Shown here: positions 1-7,113 of the stretch, piece after piece
Layout of the letters: each line of letters begins with the position of its first letter
Numbering within the stretch: position 1 is the first letter of the stretch
DNA from: Gammaproteobacteria bacterium
Lineage (GTDB): Bacteria; Pseudomonadota; Gammaproteobacteria; Enterobacterales; Alteromonadaceae
Assembly: GCA_027484495.1 (NCBI GenBank)
Contig: JAIXSW010000609.1
Span: 1 to 15,188, forward strand
Reading direction: 5' to 3'
DNA length: 15,188 nucleotides
Translations under genes and position numbers: made by a program
The notes under the pieces: generated by a model
What the model saw: the letters and a program-made list of their open reading frames with translations, nothing else
Database searches by the model: none
Told to the model about the DNA's origin: nothing

Positions 1-2150
1 GTGAAGACGATGTCTTCGTCGTCATATTGCGCGGCTTCCTTGCGGATCGCCCGGGCCAAATCATAGCCGCTGAGGTTTGGCATATGCAGGTCGGTCAGCA
101 GCAGGGGATAGCGGTATTGCCGCCATTTATCCAGGGCGATTTGGCCGTCGTCGGCTACTTCAACCCGATAACCGAGCGTTTGTAACTGTTCGACCAATAC
201 CTTTTGATTCATCGGATTATCTTCGGCCAATAACAACAGTGGCGCATTGTCGCCTGCGACAGCCGGTCCGCTGTCCAGCGCTTGCGGAAATTGCAGTGCA
301 GGTTTGTTGCTCAGTTGGCCCTGCAGTTTTAACAACGCTGTGGCCAGGCTACTGCGACACAGTGGATTCAGCTCCAGTATCTCGCTGCCGGCTGGCGCAC
401 TGCGCAGCGCTGATTCCACGGCGACCAGCAATAAAGTCGGCAGCGGTAGTGGCGCTGGTAATTGTAGCAAAGCACTTTCCGGCGACTGACTGCAGTCAAG
501 CACCACCAGATCTGCGCCATGCTGCGGGGACCATAACTCTGCAAGGTTGACCAGTACCGGCGTTGCACCAAAAGATGCCAGATAACGCTGCAACAGTTCT
601 TGTTGTGCGCTGTCATCGCTGCAAATCAATACCCGCTGGTTTTGCAGATCGGGTTGTTGGCGCGGGATCGTTTCTTCAGCGTGGCGCATCGGCAACAACA
701 CACTGAATTCACTACCTTTTCCAATCACGCTTTGCACTTCAATCCGGCCAAACATCAATTCTGTTAAATGCTGACAAATCGACAGACCCAGACCGGTGCC
801 ACCATATTTGCGCGTAATGGAGCCTTCTGCTTGTAAAAAGGGCTGAAACAACTGGTTCAACTGCCGCGGGGTCATGCCTTTGCCGTTGTCTGTCACCGAA
901 ATTCGGATCTGGCAAAACTCCATATTATCGTCGACCAGTTCAGCTCTGATCTGCACTTTGCCGCGTTGTCCCGGCAAGGTTTCAGTGAATTTAATCGCAT
1001 TGCCGGTCAGGTTATAGAGGATTTGCCGCAAGCGCACCGGATCACCGAGCAGACTTTCCGGAATGGCCGGATCAACAAAGATGCTGAGCTGCAGCTGGCG
1101 CTGTAATGCGACGGTAAACATGACTTGGGCGACGGCTTCGACCACTTCGTTCAGCGACAATGGAATATGCTCAATTTCCATTTTGCCGGCTTCGATTTTG
1201 GAAAAATCCAAAATGTCGTCGAGGATGCGTAGCAGCGCAAAGGCGGATTCACGCACCGTATTGGTCAGACGGAACTGATTACTGTTTAACATGGTATTTC
1301 TGAGCAAATCGACGGTGCCAATGATGCCATTCATCGGGGTACGAATCTCATGACTCATCGTGGCGAGAAACGTCGATTTCGCTTCGTTTGCCCGCTCTGC
1401 ACTGATTTTGGCGCTGGCCAGCGCTTCGGTGCGTTGCAGGATCTTATCATCCAGTTCGAGCTGTAACAGGGTGCAATCGGCTTTTGCTTTTTCCAATAAC
1501 AGTTGTTGTTCACGGCAATGTTGCAATAGCAACTGTAGCGGGTGTTCCAGCGCCTGCAGACTGCCTGGCAAGGTCAGCACCAATTCAAACTGCTGCCTGC
1601 CAACACAGAGCAGTAATTGGTCGTTGAGTTGTTGCTGCTGCTGTTGCAGGCGACGCTCGAACAAACGCATCGGCACAACCCCTAATAGCAGCAGCATGCC
1701 TGCGCCTGCAGCCGCGAACAACAACCAGAGTTGCATGTCGCTCTGCAGCGGCTGTGCGACCAGGATCAGTTCCCCTTGCGGCACTGATTGACGTGCCAGC
1801 AGCAATTCTGCAGCGAGTGCTTCAGGCTGTAACGGATTAAAACCCGCGAGTCCGGGAGTGTGCGCCAGCACCTGCTGGTTGGGCCCGAGCAGATACAAGG
1901 CTTGTTGCTGCTCGCTAGCCAGCAGGTTTAACAGTTGCTGATTTGCTTGTTCCAGCGGCATGGCTGCAATGTTCGCCGGCACCAGCTGACTCACCAATTG
2001 CAGTTGATGCTGCAATTGCAGCCGCTGTCCATTATCGTGCGGATGCTGTTGATACCAGGAATGGCACCACAGCGCACTGAATACCAAACAACTACTAACA
2101 GCTAATAGCCAGACGACCAACAGCGGCATTTTAAAGCTCGATTGCGGCAT
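1..2150 (-). CDS. Hybrid sensor histidine kinase, C-terminus cut by window edge
   Basis: Open from the ATG at 2150 to the left edge, giving 716 visible residues. Seen in order: membrane segment at about residues 9-28, a periplasmic stretch of about 110 residues with no recognised sensor motif, a second membrane segment at about 141-160, a glutamine-rich likely coiled coil to about 258, and a HisKA domain with MSHEIRTPMNG (phosphoacceptor H267). The HATPase domain follows, with the N-box around 380-389, DNGKG at 421-425 and GGTGLGLSI at 450-458. Then comes a receiver-like domain at about 505-610 (acidic D512/D513, D552, but Asn-Pro where receivers have Lys-Pro). A canonical second receiver starts near 638 (E643, D644, phosphoacceptor D687 in TDLHMPN). 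This is a BarA/TorS-like phosphorelay kinase in the inner membrane; the signal is unknown. A further receiver or Hpt domain may lie outside the window. An in-frame stop lies just upstream of this ATG. It lacks a clear Shine-Dalgarno, so M8 is an alternative start. Confidence 0.93.
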   Translation of the reverse strand, partial: MPQSSFKMPLLVVWLLAVSSCLVFSALWCHSWYQQHPHDNGQRLQLQHQLQLVSQLVPANIAAMPLEQANQQLLNLLASEQQQALYLLGPNQQVLAHTPGLAGFNPLQPEALAAELLLARQSVPQGELILVAQPLQSDMQLWLLFAAAGAGMLLLLGVVPMRLFERRLQQQQQQLNDQLLLCVGRQQFELVLTLPGSLQALEHPLQLLLQHCREQQLLLEKAKADCTLLQLELDDKILQRTEALASAKISAERANEAKSTFLATMSHEIRTPMNGIIGTVDLLRNTMLNSNQFRLTNTVRESAFALLRILDDILDFSKIEAGKMEIEHIPLSLNEVVEAVAQVMFTVALQRQLQLSIFVDPAIPESLLGDPVRLRQILYNLTGNAIKFTETLPGQRGKVQIRAELVDDNMEFCQIRISVTDNGKGMTPRQLNQLFQPFLQAEGSITRKYGGTGLGLSICQHLTELMFGRIEVQSVIGKGSEFSVLLPMRHAEETIPRQQPDLQNQRVLICSDDSAQQELLQRYLASFGATPVLVNLAELWSPQHGADLVVLDCSQSPESALLQLPAPLPLPTLLLVAVESALRSAPAGSEILELNPLCRSSLATALLKLQGQLSNKPALQFPQALDSGPAVAGDNAPLLLLAEDNPMNQKVLVEQLQTLGYRVEVADDGQIALDKWRQYRYPLLLTDLHMPNLSGYDLARAIRKEAAQYDDEDIVF

Positions 2151-2404
2151 ACGGATGTGTACGAATAGGTGAAAGTCCTTTCATTTTAATCAGTTTTTTC
2201 TAATTATCTGAGAACTTTCAGAAAATTTGCGACTAACGCGTGCGTGGGTAAAGTTAGGCCGTGTTGGTTTCTGCGGTTATTTGCTGAAAAAATGCTGATA
2301 GTTTCAGCAGAATCGTTCGATTTGTTCAATCCATAAGCGGTCAGCAGGTTCTGGCCAAAAAAAAGTTGACTTGATCCGGCAAAATCCGTTTAATACCCCC
2401 CGTT
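2151..2404. other. Intergenic region between kinase and tRNA operon
   Basis: No gene seen. It must hold the kinase promoter (minus strand), but I found no convincing -35/-10 pair for it. An 8-bp inverted repeat, TGCTGAAA (2282-2289) and TTTCAGCA (2302-2309) with 12 nt between, has no following T-run, so it is a possible operator rather than a terminator. The right end carries the tRNA promoter listed separately. Confidence 0.5.
2366..2394 (+). promoter_or_regulatory. Promoter of the tRNA-Phe/Thr/Phe operon
   Basis: TTGACT (2366-2371) and TTTAAT (2389-2394) are separated by exactly 17 nt. The first tRNA starts 10 nt after the -10 box. The C/G-rich stretch between -10 and tRNA resembles the discriminators of stringently controlled stable-RNA promoters; that regulation is inferred. 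Confidence 0.8.
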
Positions 2405-2480
2405 GCCCAGATAGCTCAGTCGGTAGAGCAGCGGATTGAAAATCCGCGTGTCGGTGGTTCGATTCCGCCTCTGGGCACCA
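2405..2480 (+). tRNA. tRNA-Phe (GAA), copy 1
   Basis: A 76-nt cloverleaf with encoded CCA. The acceptor GCCCAGA pairs with TCTGGGC, the D arm is GCTC/GAGC, and the anticodon stem GCGGA/TCCGC encloses loop TTGAAAA with anticodon GAA. The T arm is GGTGG/CCGCC with one G-T pair. It is identical in sequence to the copy at 2642-2717 and is the first gene of a three-tRNA transcript. Confidence 0.97.
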
Positions 2481-2550
2481 CAAATTTTTAGTGTGTTGAT
2501 TTTCCTCATCAATTCGCTAGCCAAGCAAAAAACCGTTTCGCTTGATATAT

Positions 2551-2626
<76 letters not shown>

Positions 2627-2641
2627 TTTAAGACCAGTTTT

Positions 2642-2717
2642 GCCCAGATAGCTCAGTCGGTAGAGCAGCGGATTGAAAATCCGCGTGTCGGTGGTTCGAT
2701 TCCGCCTCTGGGCACCA
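2642..2717 (+). tRNA. tRNA-Phe (GAA), copy 2
   Basis: Base-for-base identical to the tRNA at 2405-2480 over all 76 nt, including CCA. It is the last gene of the tRNA transcript, with the terminator starting 7 nt downstream. The identical direct copies could recombine and delete the intervening tRNA-Thr. Confidence 0.97.
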
Positions 2718-2724
2718 AAACAAC

Positions 2725-2757
2725 AAGCCCCGGACAGTGTCCGGGGCTTTTGTTTTT
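2725..2757 (+). terminator. Rho-independent terminator of the tRNA operon
   Basis: The stem GCCCCGGAC (2727-2735) pairs with GTCCGGGGC (2739-2747) around loop AGT, followed by TTTTGTTTTT. It is directly behind the second tRNA-Phe. Confidence 0.95.
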
Positions 2758-3040
2758 CAACGCTGTCAGTTTCGCTTTTGCCTTGTCATCGCGACATCAC
2801 GTTCTGCAATCAGACCTGTGTTGTCAGCAATCAGTTAAGTAGTTGCTAATTTGTCGCATTCGTTCTAATCTGCGTGCCCCTTTTTGCATTCGCGCTGCAT
2901 CAGGGGACTGGTTGTGCCATTTTGCTGAAAAAAGCAGCGGTCAGTGCAGACTGAGTTTCAACAGTTTCCGCTTCAGCTATGGTTATCAAATCTGCTGTGA
3001 GTCCACTGGCTTGCAGATCAAGCGCTGTAGGGGTCAATCC
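2758..3040 (+). promoter_or_regulatory. deoB upstream region, candidate control sites
   Basis: About 280 nt without a supported gene. An open frame runs through it into deoB from 2843, but its 66 extra residues do not resemble DeoB. The octamer GCAATCAG occurs at 2806-2813 and again at 2827-2834, a 21-bp period that places both on the same DNA face and could be an operator pair. A weak promoter candidate is TTGCTA (2843-2848) with TAATCT (2866-2871), 17-nt spacer. Neither is proven. Confidence 0.35.
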
Positions 3041-4258
3041 ATGAAAAAAGCTGTGATTCTGGTATTGGACAGTTTTGGTGTCGGCAGTGCGCCGGACGCT
3101 GATAAATTTGGTGATAGCGGGGCCAATACCTTTGCCAGTATTGCCCGCGCTTTTGCCAATCATAAAGGCCGGCAGTTGCAACTGCCGAACCTGGCGAGAC
3201 TGGGTCTCGTCAAAGCCGCATTTGCGGCCTCTTCTGAAATGGCATGCGTAGCTGACAATGAACCCGCGGTTGGCGCTTATGGTTATGCCCGCGAATTGTC
3301 GAGCGGCAAGGACACTCCGAGCGGCCATTGGGAAATCGCCGGCGTGCCTGTGCTGTTTGAGTGGGGCTACTTTCTGAACAAACAACATAGTTTTCCGCAG
3401 GAACTGATCGACGAATTATGCCGTCGTACCGGCGTCCCCGGTATTCTGGGCAACTGTCATGCGTCTGGCACCGATATTCTGGTGCGCCTCGGTGACGAAC
3501 ATATCCGAACCGGGATGCCGATTTGTTATACCTCGGCCGACAGCGTGTTTCAGGTCGCTGCCCACGAAAGCCATTTTGGTTTGGATCGCTTGTATCAGTT
3601 CTGTGAAACTGCCCGCCAGTTGCTGGATGATTACAATATCGGCCGGGTGATTGCGCGGCCATTTTTAGGCGATGCACCGAACAACTACGCCCGCACCGGT
3701 AACCGCCGCGATTATTCCGTGTTACCGCCAGCACCGACCGTATTGGACAAACTGACCGCTGCCGGCGGTACCGTGGTCAGTATCGGTAAAATCGCCGATA
3801 TTTACGCTCATCAGGGCATCAGTAAAGCGGTGAAGGCCAATGGCCTCGAAGCGCTGGTTGACAAAACCATCAGCGAATATCACGCCGCGCCGGATAACAG
3901 CCTGATCTTCACCAATCTGGTGGATTTTGACCAGAACTATGGCCATCGTCGTGATCCGATTGGCTATGGCGACGCGCTGGAGTATTTCGACAGCCGGCTG
4001 CCGGAGCTGATGGCGATGCTTGAACCGGACAGTCTGATGCTGCTGACTGCAGATCATGGCTGCGATCCGACTTGGATCGGCACCGAACACACGCGGGAAT
4101 ATGTGCCGGTATTGTGTTACGGCCCACAAATTAACGCCGGTTCTTTGGGCGAGCGCGCCAGCTTTGCCGACATGGGCCAGACCTTTGCAGAGTATTTCGC
4201 ATTGGACGCGCTGGCATATGGCCAGTCGTTTTTGGCAGAACTCACCCGTACTCATTAA
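3041..4258 (+). CDS. deoB: Phosphopentomutase DeoB
   Basis: Converts (deoxy)ribose 1-phosphate to the 5-phosphate, feeding nucleoside-derived sugar into central metabolism; cytosolic and Mn-dependent in the family. The 405 residues match the usual DeoB length (E. coli 407). The N-terminus MKKAVILVLDSFGVGSAPDA holds the first metal ligand (D10). GKDTPSGHWEIAG carries the alkaline-phosphatase-superfamily phospho-threonine, and LTADHGCDPTW and GTEHTREYVP near the C-terminus carry the remaining Asp/His ligands. I chose the ATG at 3041 because AGGGGT lies 6 nt upstream and the protein then begins as in the family; the frame is open further up, to 2843. deoD follows after 20 nt, the same order as the end of the enterobacterial deo operon. 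deoA and deoC are not in the window. Confidence 0.97.
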   Translation: MKKAVILVLDSFGVGSAPDADKFGDSGANTFASIARAFANHKGRQLQLPNLARLGLVKAAFAASSEMACVADNEPAVGAYGYARELSSGKDTPSGHWEIAGVPVLFEWGYFLNKQHSFPQELIDELCRRTGVPGILGNCHASGTDILVRLGDEHIRTGMPICYTSADSVFQVAAHESHFGLDRLYQFCETARQLLDDYNIGRVIARPFLGDAPNNYARTGNRRDYSVLPPAPTVLDKLTAAGGTVVSIGKIADIYAHQGISKAVKANGLEALVDKTISEYHAAPDNSLIFTNLVDFDQNYGHRRDPIGYGDALEYFDSRLPELMAMLEPDSLMLLTADHGCDPTWIGTEHTREYVPVLCYGPQINAGSLGERASFADMGQTFAEYFALDALAYGQSFLAELTRTH

Positions 4259-4278
4259 ATAATCAGAGAATTAAGTTT

Positions 4279-4980
4279 ATGACCACTCCACATATCCACG
4301 CCGCTGCCGGCGCTTTTGCTGAAACCGTGCTGATGCCGGGCGACCCGCTGCGCGCTAAACATATCGCTGATACTTTCCTGACTGACGTGCAGTGCATTAA
4401 CACAGTGCGCAATATGTATGGCTTCACCGGTAAATATCAGGGCAAGCCGGTCAGCGTGATGGGATCAGGCATGGGCGTACCGTCGATGTCGATTTATGCC
4501 ACAGAGCTGGTGAAGTTTTATGGTGTGAAAAATATTATCCGAATTGGTTCTTGTGGCGGTCTGCCACTGTCGGTCAAAGTGCGCGAAGTCGTCGTCGCCA
4601 TGGGGGCCAGCACCGATTCTGCTGTCAACCGAAACCGCCTGCAGGGCATGGATTTTGCGGCGCTGGCAAGTTATGACCTGCTGGAGCGGGCAGTCGCTGC
4701 GGCCCGGGCGAAAAATATCGGCGTGAAAGTCGGTAACGTCTTTACGTCTGATTTGTTTTACAACCCAAGCGACACCTTGTTTGATACGCTGGAAAAATAC
4801 GGCATTCTCGGCGTGGAAATGGAAGCGGCCGGTTTGTACGGTGTTGCTGCCGAGTATGGCATCAATGCTTTGGCGATCATGACGGTCTCTGATCATATCC
4901 GCACCGGCGAATCGTTAAGCCCGGATGAGCGTCAGACCAGCTTTAACGAAATGGTCGAAATCGCTTTGGCACTGGTGTAA
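4279..4980 (+). CDS. deoD: Purine nucleoside phosphorylase DeoD
   Basis: Phosphorolytic cleavage of purine (deoxy)nucleosides to base and (deoxy)ribose 1-phosphate, the substrate of the neighbouring DeoB. The 233 residues align along the whole length with E. coli DeoD (about 239). Visible: H5; the phosphate-binding loop MPGDPLRAK (19-27); R44; IIRIGSCGG (86-94) with R88 and S91; the ribose/base contact VEMEAAG (179-185); and the catalytic Asp in VSDHIRTG (D205). This is the hexameric, 6-aminopurine-accepting type rather than the trimeric type. A weak AGAGA sits 9 nt before the ATG. It is cotranscribed with deoB (20-nt gap) and gpt (15-nt gap). Confidence 0.98.
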   Translation: MTTPHIHAAAGAFAETVLMPGDPLRAKHIADTFLTDVQCINTVRNMYGFTGKYQGKPVSVMGSGMGVPSMSIYATELVKFYGVKNIIRIGSCGGLPLSVKVREVVVAMGASTDSAVNRNRLQGMDFAALASYDLLERAVAAARAKNIGVKVGNVFTSDLFYNPSDTLFDTLEKYGILGVEMEAAGLYGVAAEYGINALAIMTVSDHIRTGESLSPDERQTSFNEMVEIALALV

Positions 4981-4995
4981 CAGGAGAGTTCTGAC

Positions 4996-5472
4996 ATGTC
5001 TTTATCCGGCAATAAAAACTTTTATGTGTCCTGGGAAGCGTTTCACCGCGCGACCAAAGAACTGGCGAAAATGTGTCTGCACGGTAACTTCGACAGTATT
5101 GTCGCAGTCAGCCGCGGTGGGCTAGTGCCAGCAACGATCATCGCGCGTGAACTGAACATCCGGGTGCTGGATACGATTTGTGTTTCCAGCTATGACCATG
5201 ATCAGCAACGCTCGTTACAGGTGCTCAAAGATGCCACGCTGCCGGATTCGGAGCGGCTGTTGGTGATTGACGATCTGGTGGATACCGGTGAAACGGCCCG
5301 TGCACTGCGTGAACGCTTTCCAAAAGCTTGTTTTGCCACTGTCTATGCCAAGCCGCAAGGTAAAGCCCTGGTCGACAAATACGTCACTGATATTGAGCAG
5401 GACACCTGGATCCATCTGCCTTGGGATATGGAGCTGGCGTACAGTGCGCCGCTGGCTGAACAGCCACGCTGA
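4996..5472 (+). CDS. gpt: Xanthine-guanine phosphoribosyltransferase
   Basis: Converts xanthine, guanine and, less well, hypoxanthine to the nucleotide using PRPP. It salvages the bases released by DeoD, encoded just upstream. The 158 residues compare with 152 in E. coli Gpt. Visible: the AVSRGGLVPA loop (37-46), CVSSYDHD (62-69), the PRPP-binding motif LLVIDDLVDTGETA (88-101), KPQGKALVD (119-127, base-contact Lys) and DTWIHLPWD (136-144). A strong Shine-Dalgarno AGGAGAG (4982-4988) sits 7 nt before the ATG. It is the last gene of the deoB-deoD-gpt unit, closed by a strong terminator. The C-terminal tail after PWDMEL differs from the E. coli one. Confidence 0.97.
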   Translation: MSLSGNKNFYVSWEAFHRATKELAKMCLHGNFDSIVAVSRGGLVPATIIARELNIRVLDTICVSSYDHDQQRSLQVLKDATLPDSERLLVIDDLVDTGETARALRERFPKACFATVYAKPQGKALVDKYVTDIEQDTWIHLPWDMELAYSAPLAEQPR

Positions 5473-5482
5473 AGATCTGTTC

Positions 5483-5525
5483 CAGACATAAAAAAAGCAG
5501 CCGACGGCTGCTTTTTTTATGTCTG
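5483..5525. terminator. Bidirectional terminator between gpt and the EEP gene
   Basis: A perfect 20-bp inverted repeat: 5483-5502 pairs with 5506-5525 around loop GAC. Its core GCAGCC/GGCTGC is flanked by an A-run on the left and a T-run on the right. It reads as a terminator on both strands, serving gpt (plus) and the convergent gene ending at 5575 (minus). Confidence 0.95.
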
Positions 5526-5574
5526 TGGACGGACGGAACAGCGGCCATTGTCGCTGTTGAACAGCAAACAAGGC

Positions 5575-6753
5575 TTATTTCTTGTCGCCGGTGAGACTGA
5601 GCTTGACCCAAACCAGCCGGTGATCTGAGCTGGCGCCGCGGCTGGCGACCGCATCAAACAATGCTTCGCCTTTAACCGGCCAGAACACGCCGCTGTCGTG
5701 CACTGTCACACCTTGCTTTGACGGTAACACATAATCAGCGCGCATCCGCCAGCCGGCCGTGTGGAATTTCGCCAGCGGATTATCCGGGCTGTGTGCAGCG
5801 CCACCAGCGCTTTGCGGCACAGGTTCATGCTGGATTTTTGCATGATTCACCAGCGCATGAATCGCATCGCGATGTGCATCGCCTTCATCCGGCGACGAGT
5901 TCTGATCGCCCATTACCACAAAAGGGGCCGTGCTCTGATAGCCACCGCGAGTACCTTTATCGTCGTAGATGTAGTCGGCATTGCCGGATATATAATCGAC
6001 CCAGAATCTGACTTCGTCATGGTTGCGATGGCCATTGCGGTTTTCCGCGCCATCAAACACCGGTGGTGTTGGGTGGCTGATCAATAAATGTAGTGGTTTG
6101 CCATCGACATTAACCGGTAAATCCCAATGCGATTTACTGGATAGTGGCATGTTGGCCCAGGCATCTGGACTGAACCAGGGACTGCCATCGGCTTTTTTGG
6201 TTGTTTTATGCCCCGGCATATCTTTCCATTTAAAATGCTGAAAGGTGCGGGCTTTGTCAGCGTCAATGGGGTAGCGCGATAACACCAGCATGCCATATTG
6301 GCCCGGATAATGCCCAAAGCCCCAGGCATCTTCGGCGCCTGCGGCTTTGCCATCACTATTCAGATCATAACCACTCGGCTGGCCGGTATTGACGGTTTGG
6401 TAATAAAAGTAGGGATATTGCAGCGGTTGACCGCCGTGTTGTGGTTTCTGCAGATACTGCACAATGAATTGCTTTACCCCTTGCGCTGGATCGGCGATGT
6501 AGTCAAATTCGTTTAATAGCAGAATATCCGGCCGTACCTGCTGCAAAATTGCCGCGATATTACGGATTTGCGCATTTTGGCCGCCGGCCAGTTCACGGGC
6601 CAGTACCTGCGGGCCCAGCGGGCTGCCTTTGGCGACGTAGTTTTCGGATTCCATGCTGACATTAAAGGTGGCAATAGTCAGTTCAGTTGCATGCACGTGC
6701 AGACCTCCGCAGAGCCCCAGTCCGGCTAACAGACTTGTGAACAGTGATTTCAT
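5575..6753 (-). CDS. Secreted endonuclease/exonuclease/phosphatase-family protein
   Basis: The 392 residues start with a signal peptide (MKSLFTSLLAGLGLCGGLHVHA, likely cut after A22), so it acts in the periplasm or outside. The EEP (DNase I-like) fold motifs are in order: ATFNVS (N31), LLLNEFD (metal ligand E82), YGMLVLSRYPI (153-163), ISHPTPP (H227), VVMGDQNSSP (D283, N285), RADYVLPS (D340) and SSDHRLVWV (D377/H378). The full catalytic set is present, so it should be an active Mg/Mn-dependent phosphodiesterase or phosphatase; the substrate (nucleic acid, nucleotide, phospholipid) cannot be read from sequence. An insert at 130-141 (DLNSDGKAAGAE) fits a 12-residue EF-hand calcium loop. It diverges from the TonB-dependent receptor and converges on the salvage operon, so a role in extracellular nucleotide breakdown is plausible but inferred. 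Only a weak GGA precedes the start. Confidence 0.93.
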   Translation of the reverse strand: MKSLFTSLLAGLGLCGGLHVHATELTIATFNVSMESENYVAKGSPLGPQVLARELAGGQNAQIRNIAAILQQVRPDILLLNEFDYIADPAQGVKQFIVQYLQKPQHGGQPLQYPYFYYQTVNTGQPSGYDLNSDGKAAGAEDAWGFGHYPGQYGMLVLSRYPIDADKARTFQHFKWKDMPGHKTTKKADGSPWFSPDAWANMPLSSKSHWDLPVNVDGKPLHLLISHPTPPVFDGAENRNGHRNHDEVRFWVDYISGNADYIYDDKGTRGGYQSTAPFVVMGDQNSSPDEGDAHRDAIHALVNHAKIQHEPVPQSAGGAAHSPDNPLAKFHTAGWRMRADYVLPSKQGVTVHDSGVFWPVKGEALFDAVASRGASSDHRLVWVKLSLTGDKK

Positions 6754-7113
6754 TGATAAAAGTCCGATAGAAAAAGATCAGTCTAGCCTAACCAGATTTG
6801 CAGCGTTATCCCAGAAAATTCAGATTTAGATGGCTGGATAGCTGCAAATGTCGCCAAAATGCAGCGAAAATTTAAACAAACTTATTTAGCCTGCCTGCAT
6901 ATTTCTGGTCTGATATGTTACACTCGCATGACAACAGGCTCTTGACTGCAGATGTGCGGGTTAGTTCCGCAAACTGATATAAATATTTCATCAGTAAGTG
7001 CTTGTGTAAGAAAAACGTAATGTTACTGCGTTAAGCTTGCCACCCAAATTGGACACACAGTTTGGTTTTATTCAGGGTTTGACAATACCTACAACTACCA
7101 GGTGAAAAACGAT
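6754..7113. promoter_or_regulatory. Divergent promoter region, EEP gene and TonB receptor
   Basis: 360 nt shared by two divergent genes, with no supported gene inside. For the receptor, TGATATAAA (TG at 6975-6976, TATAAA at 6978-6983) fits an extended -10, which can work without a good -35; none is seen. GCTGCA (6841-6846) and TGCAGC (6860-6865) form an inverted repeat with 13 nt between, a possible operator placed between the two transcription units. AGGTGA (7100-7105) is the receptor's ribosome-binding site. Confidence 0.45.

Noticed and set aside
1360..1791. Cys/Ser-rich plus-strand frame inside the kinase gene
   Set aside because: It is the complementary-strand shadow of the glutamine/leucine-rich coiled coil and HisKA region of the kinase.
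2883..2901. TTTGCATT octamers near deoB and nupC as CytR-type operators
   Set aside because: The same octamer also appears ahead of tRNA-Leu (13764-13771) and in the hairpin cluster, so it is not specific to nucleoside genes here.
2843..3040. N-terminal extension of deoB by 66 residues
   Set aside because: The extra residues do not resemble DeoB; the ATG at 3041 has a ribosome-binding site and the standard N-terminus.
7102..7113. GTG at 7102 as start of the TonB receptor
   Set aside because: This GTG lies within the AGGTGA ribosome-binding site serving the ATG at 7114, and the signal peptide is normal from 7114.
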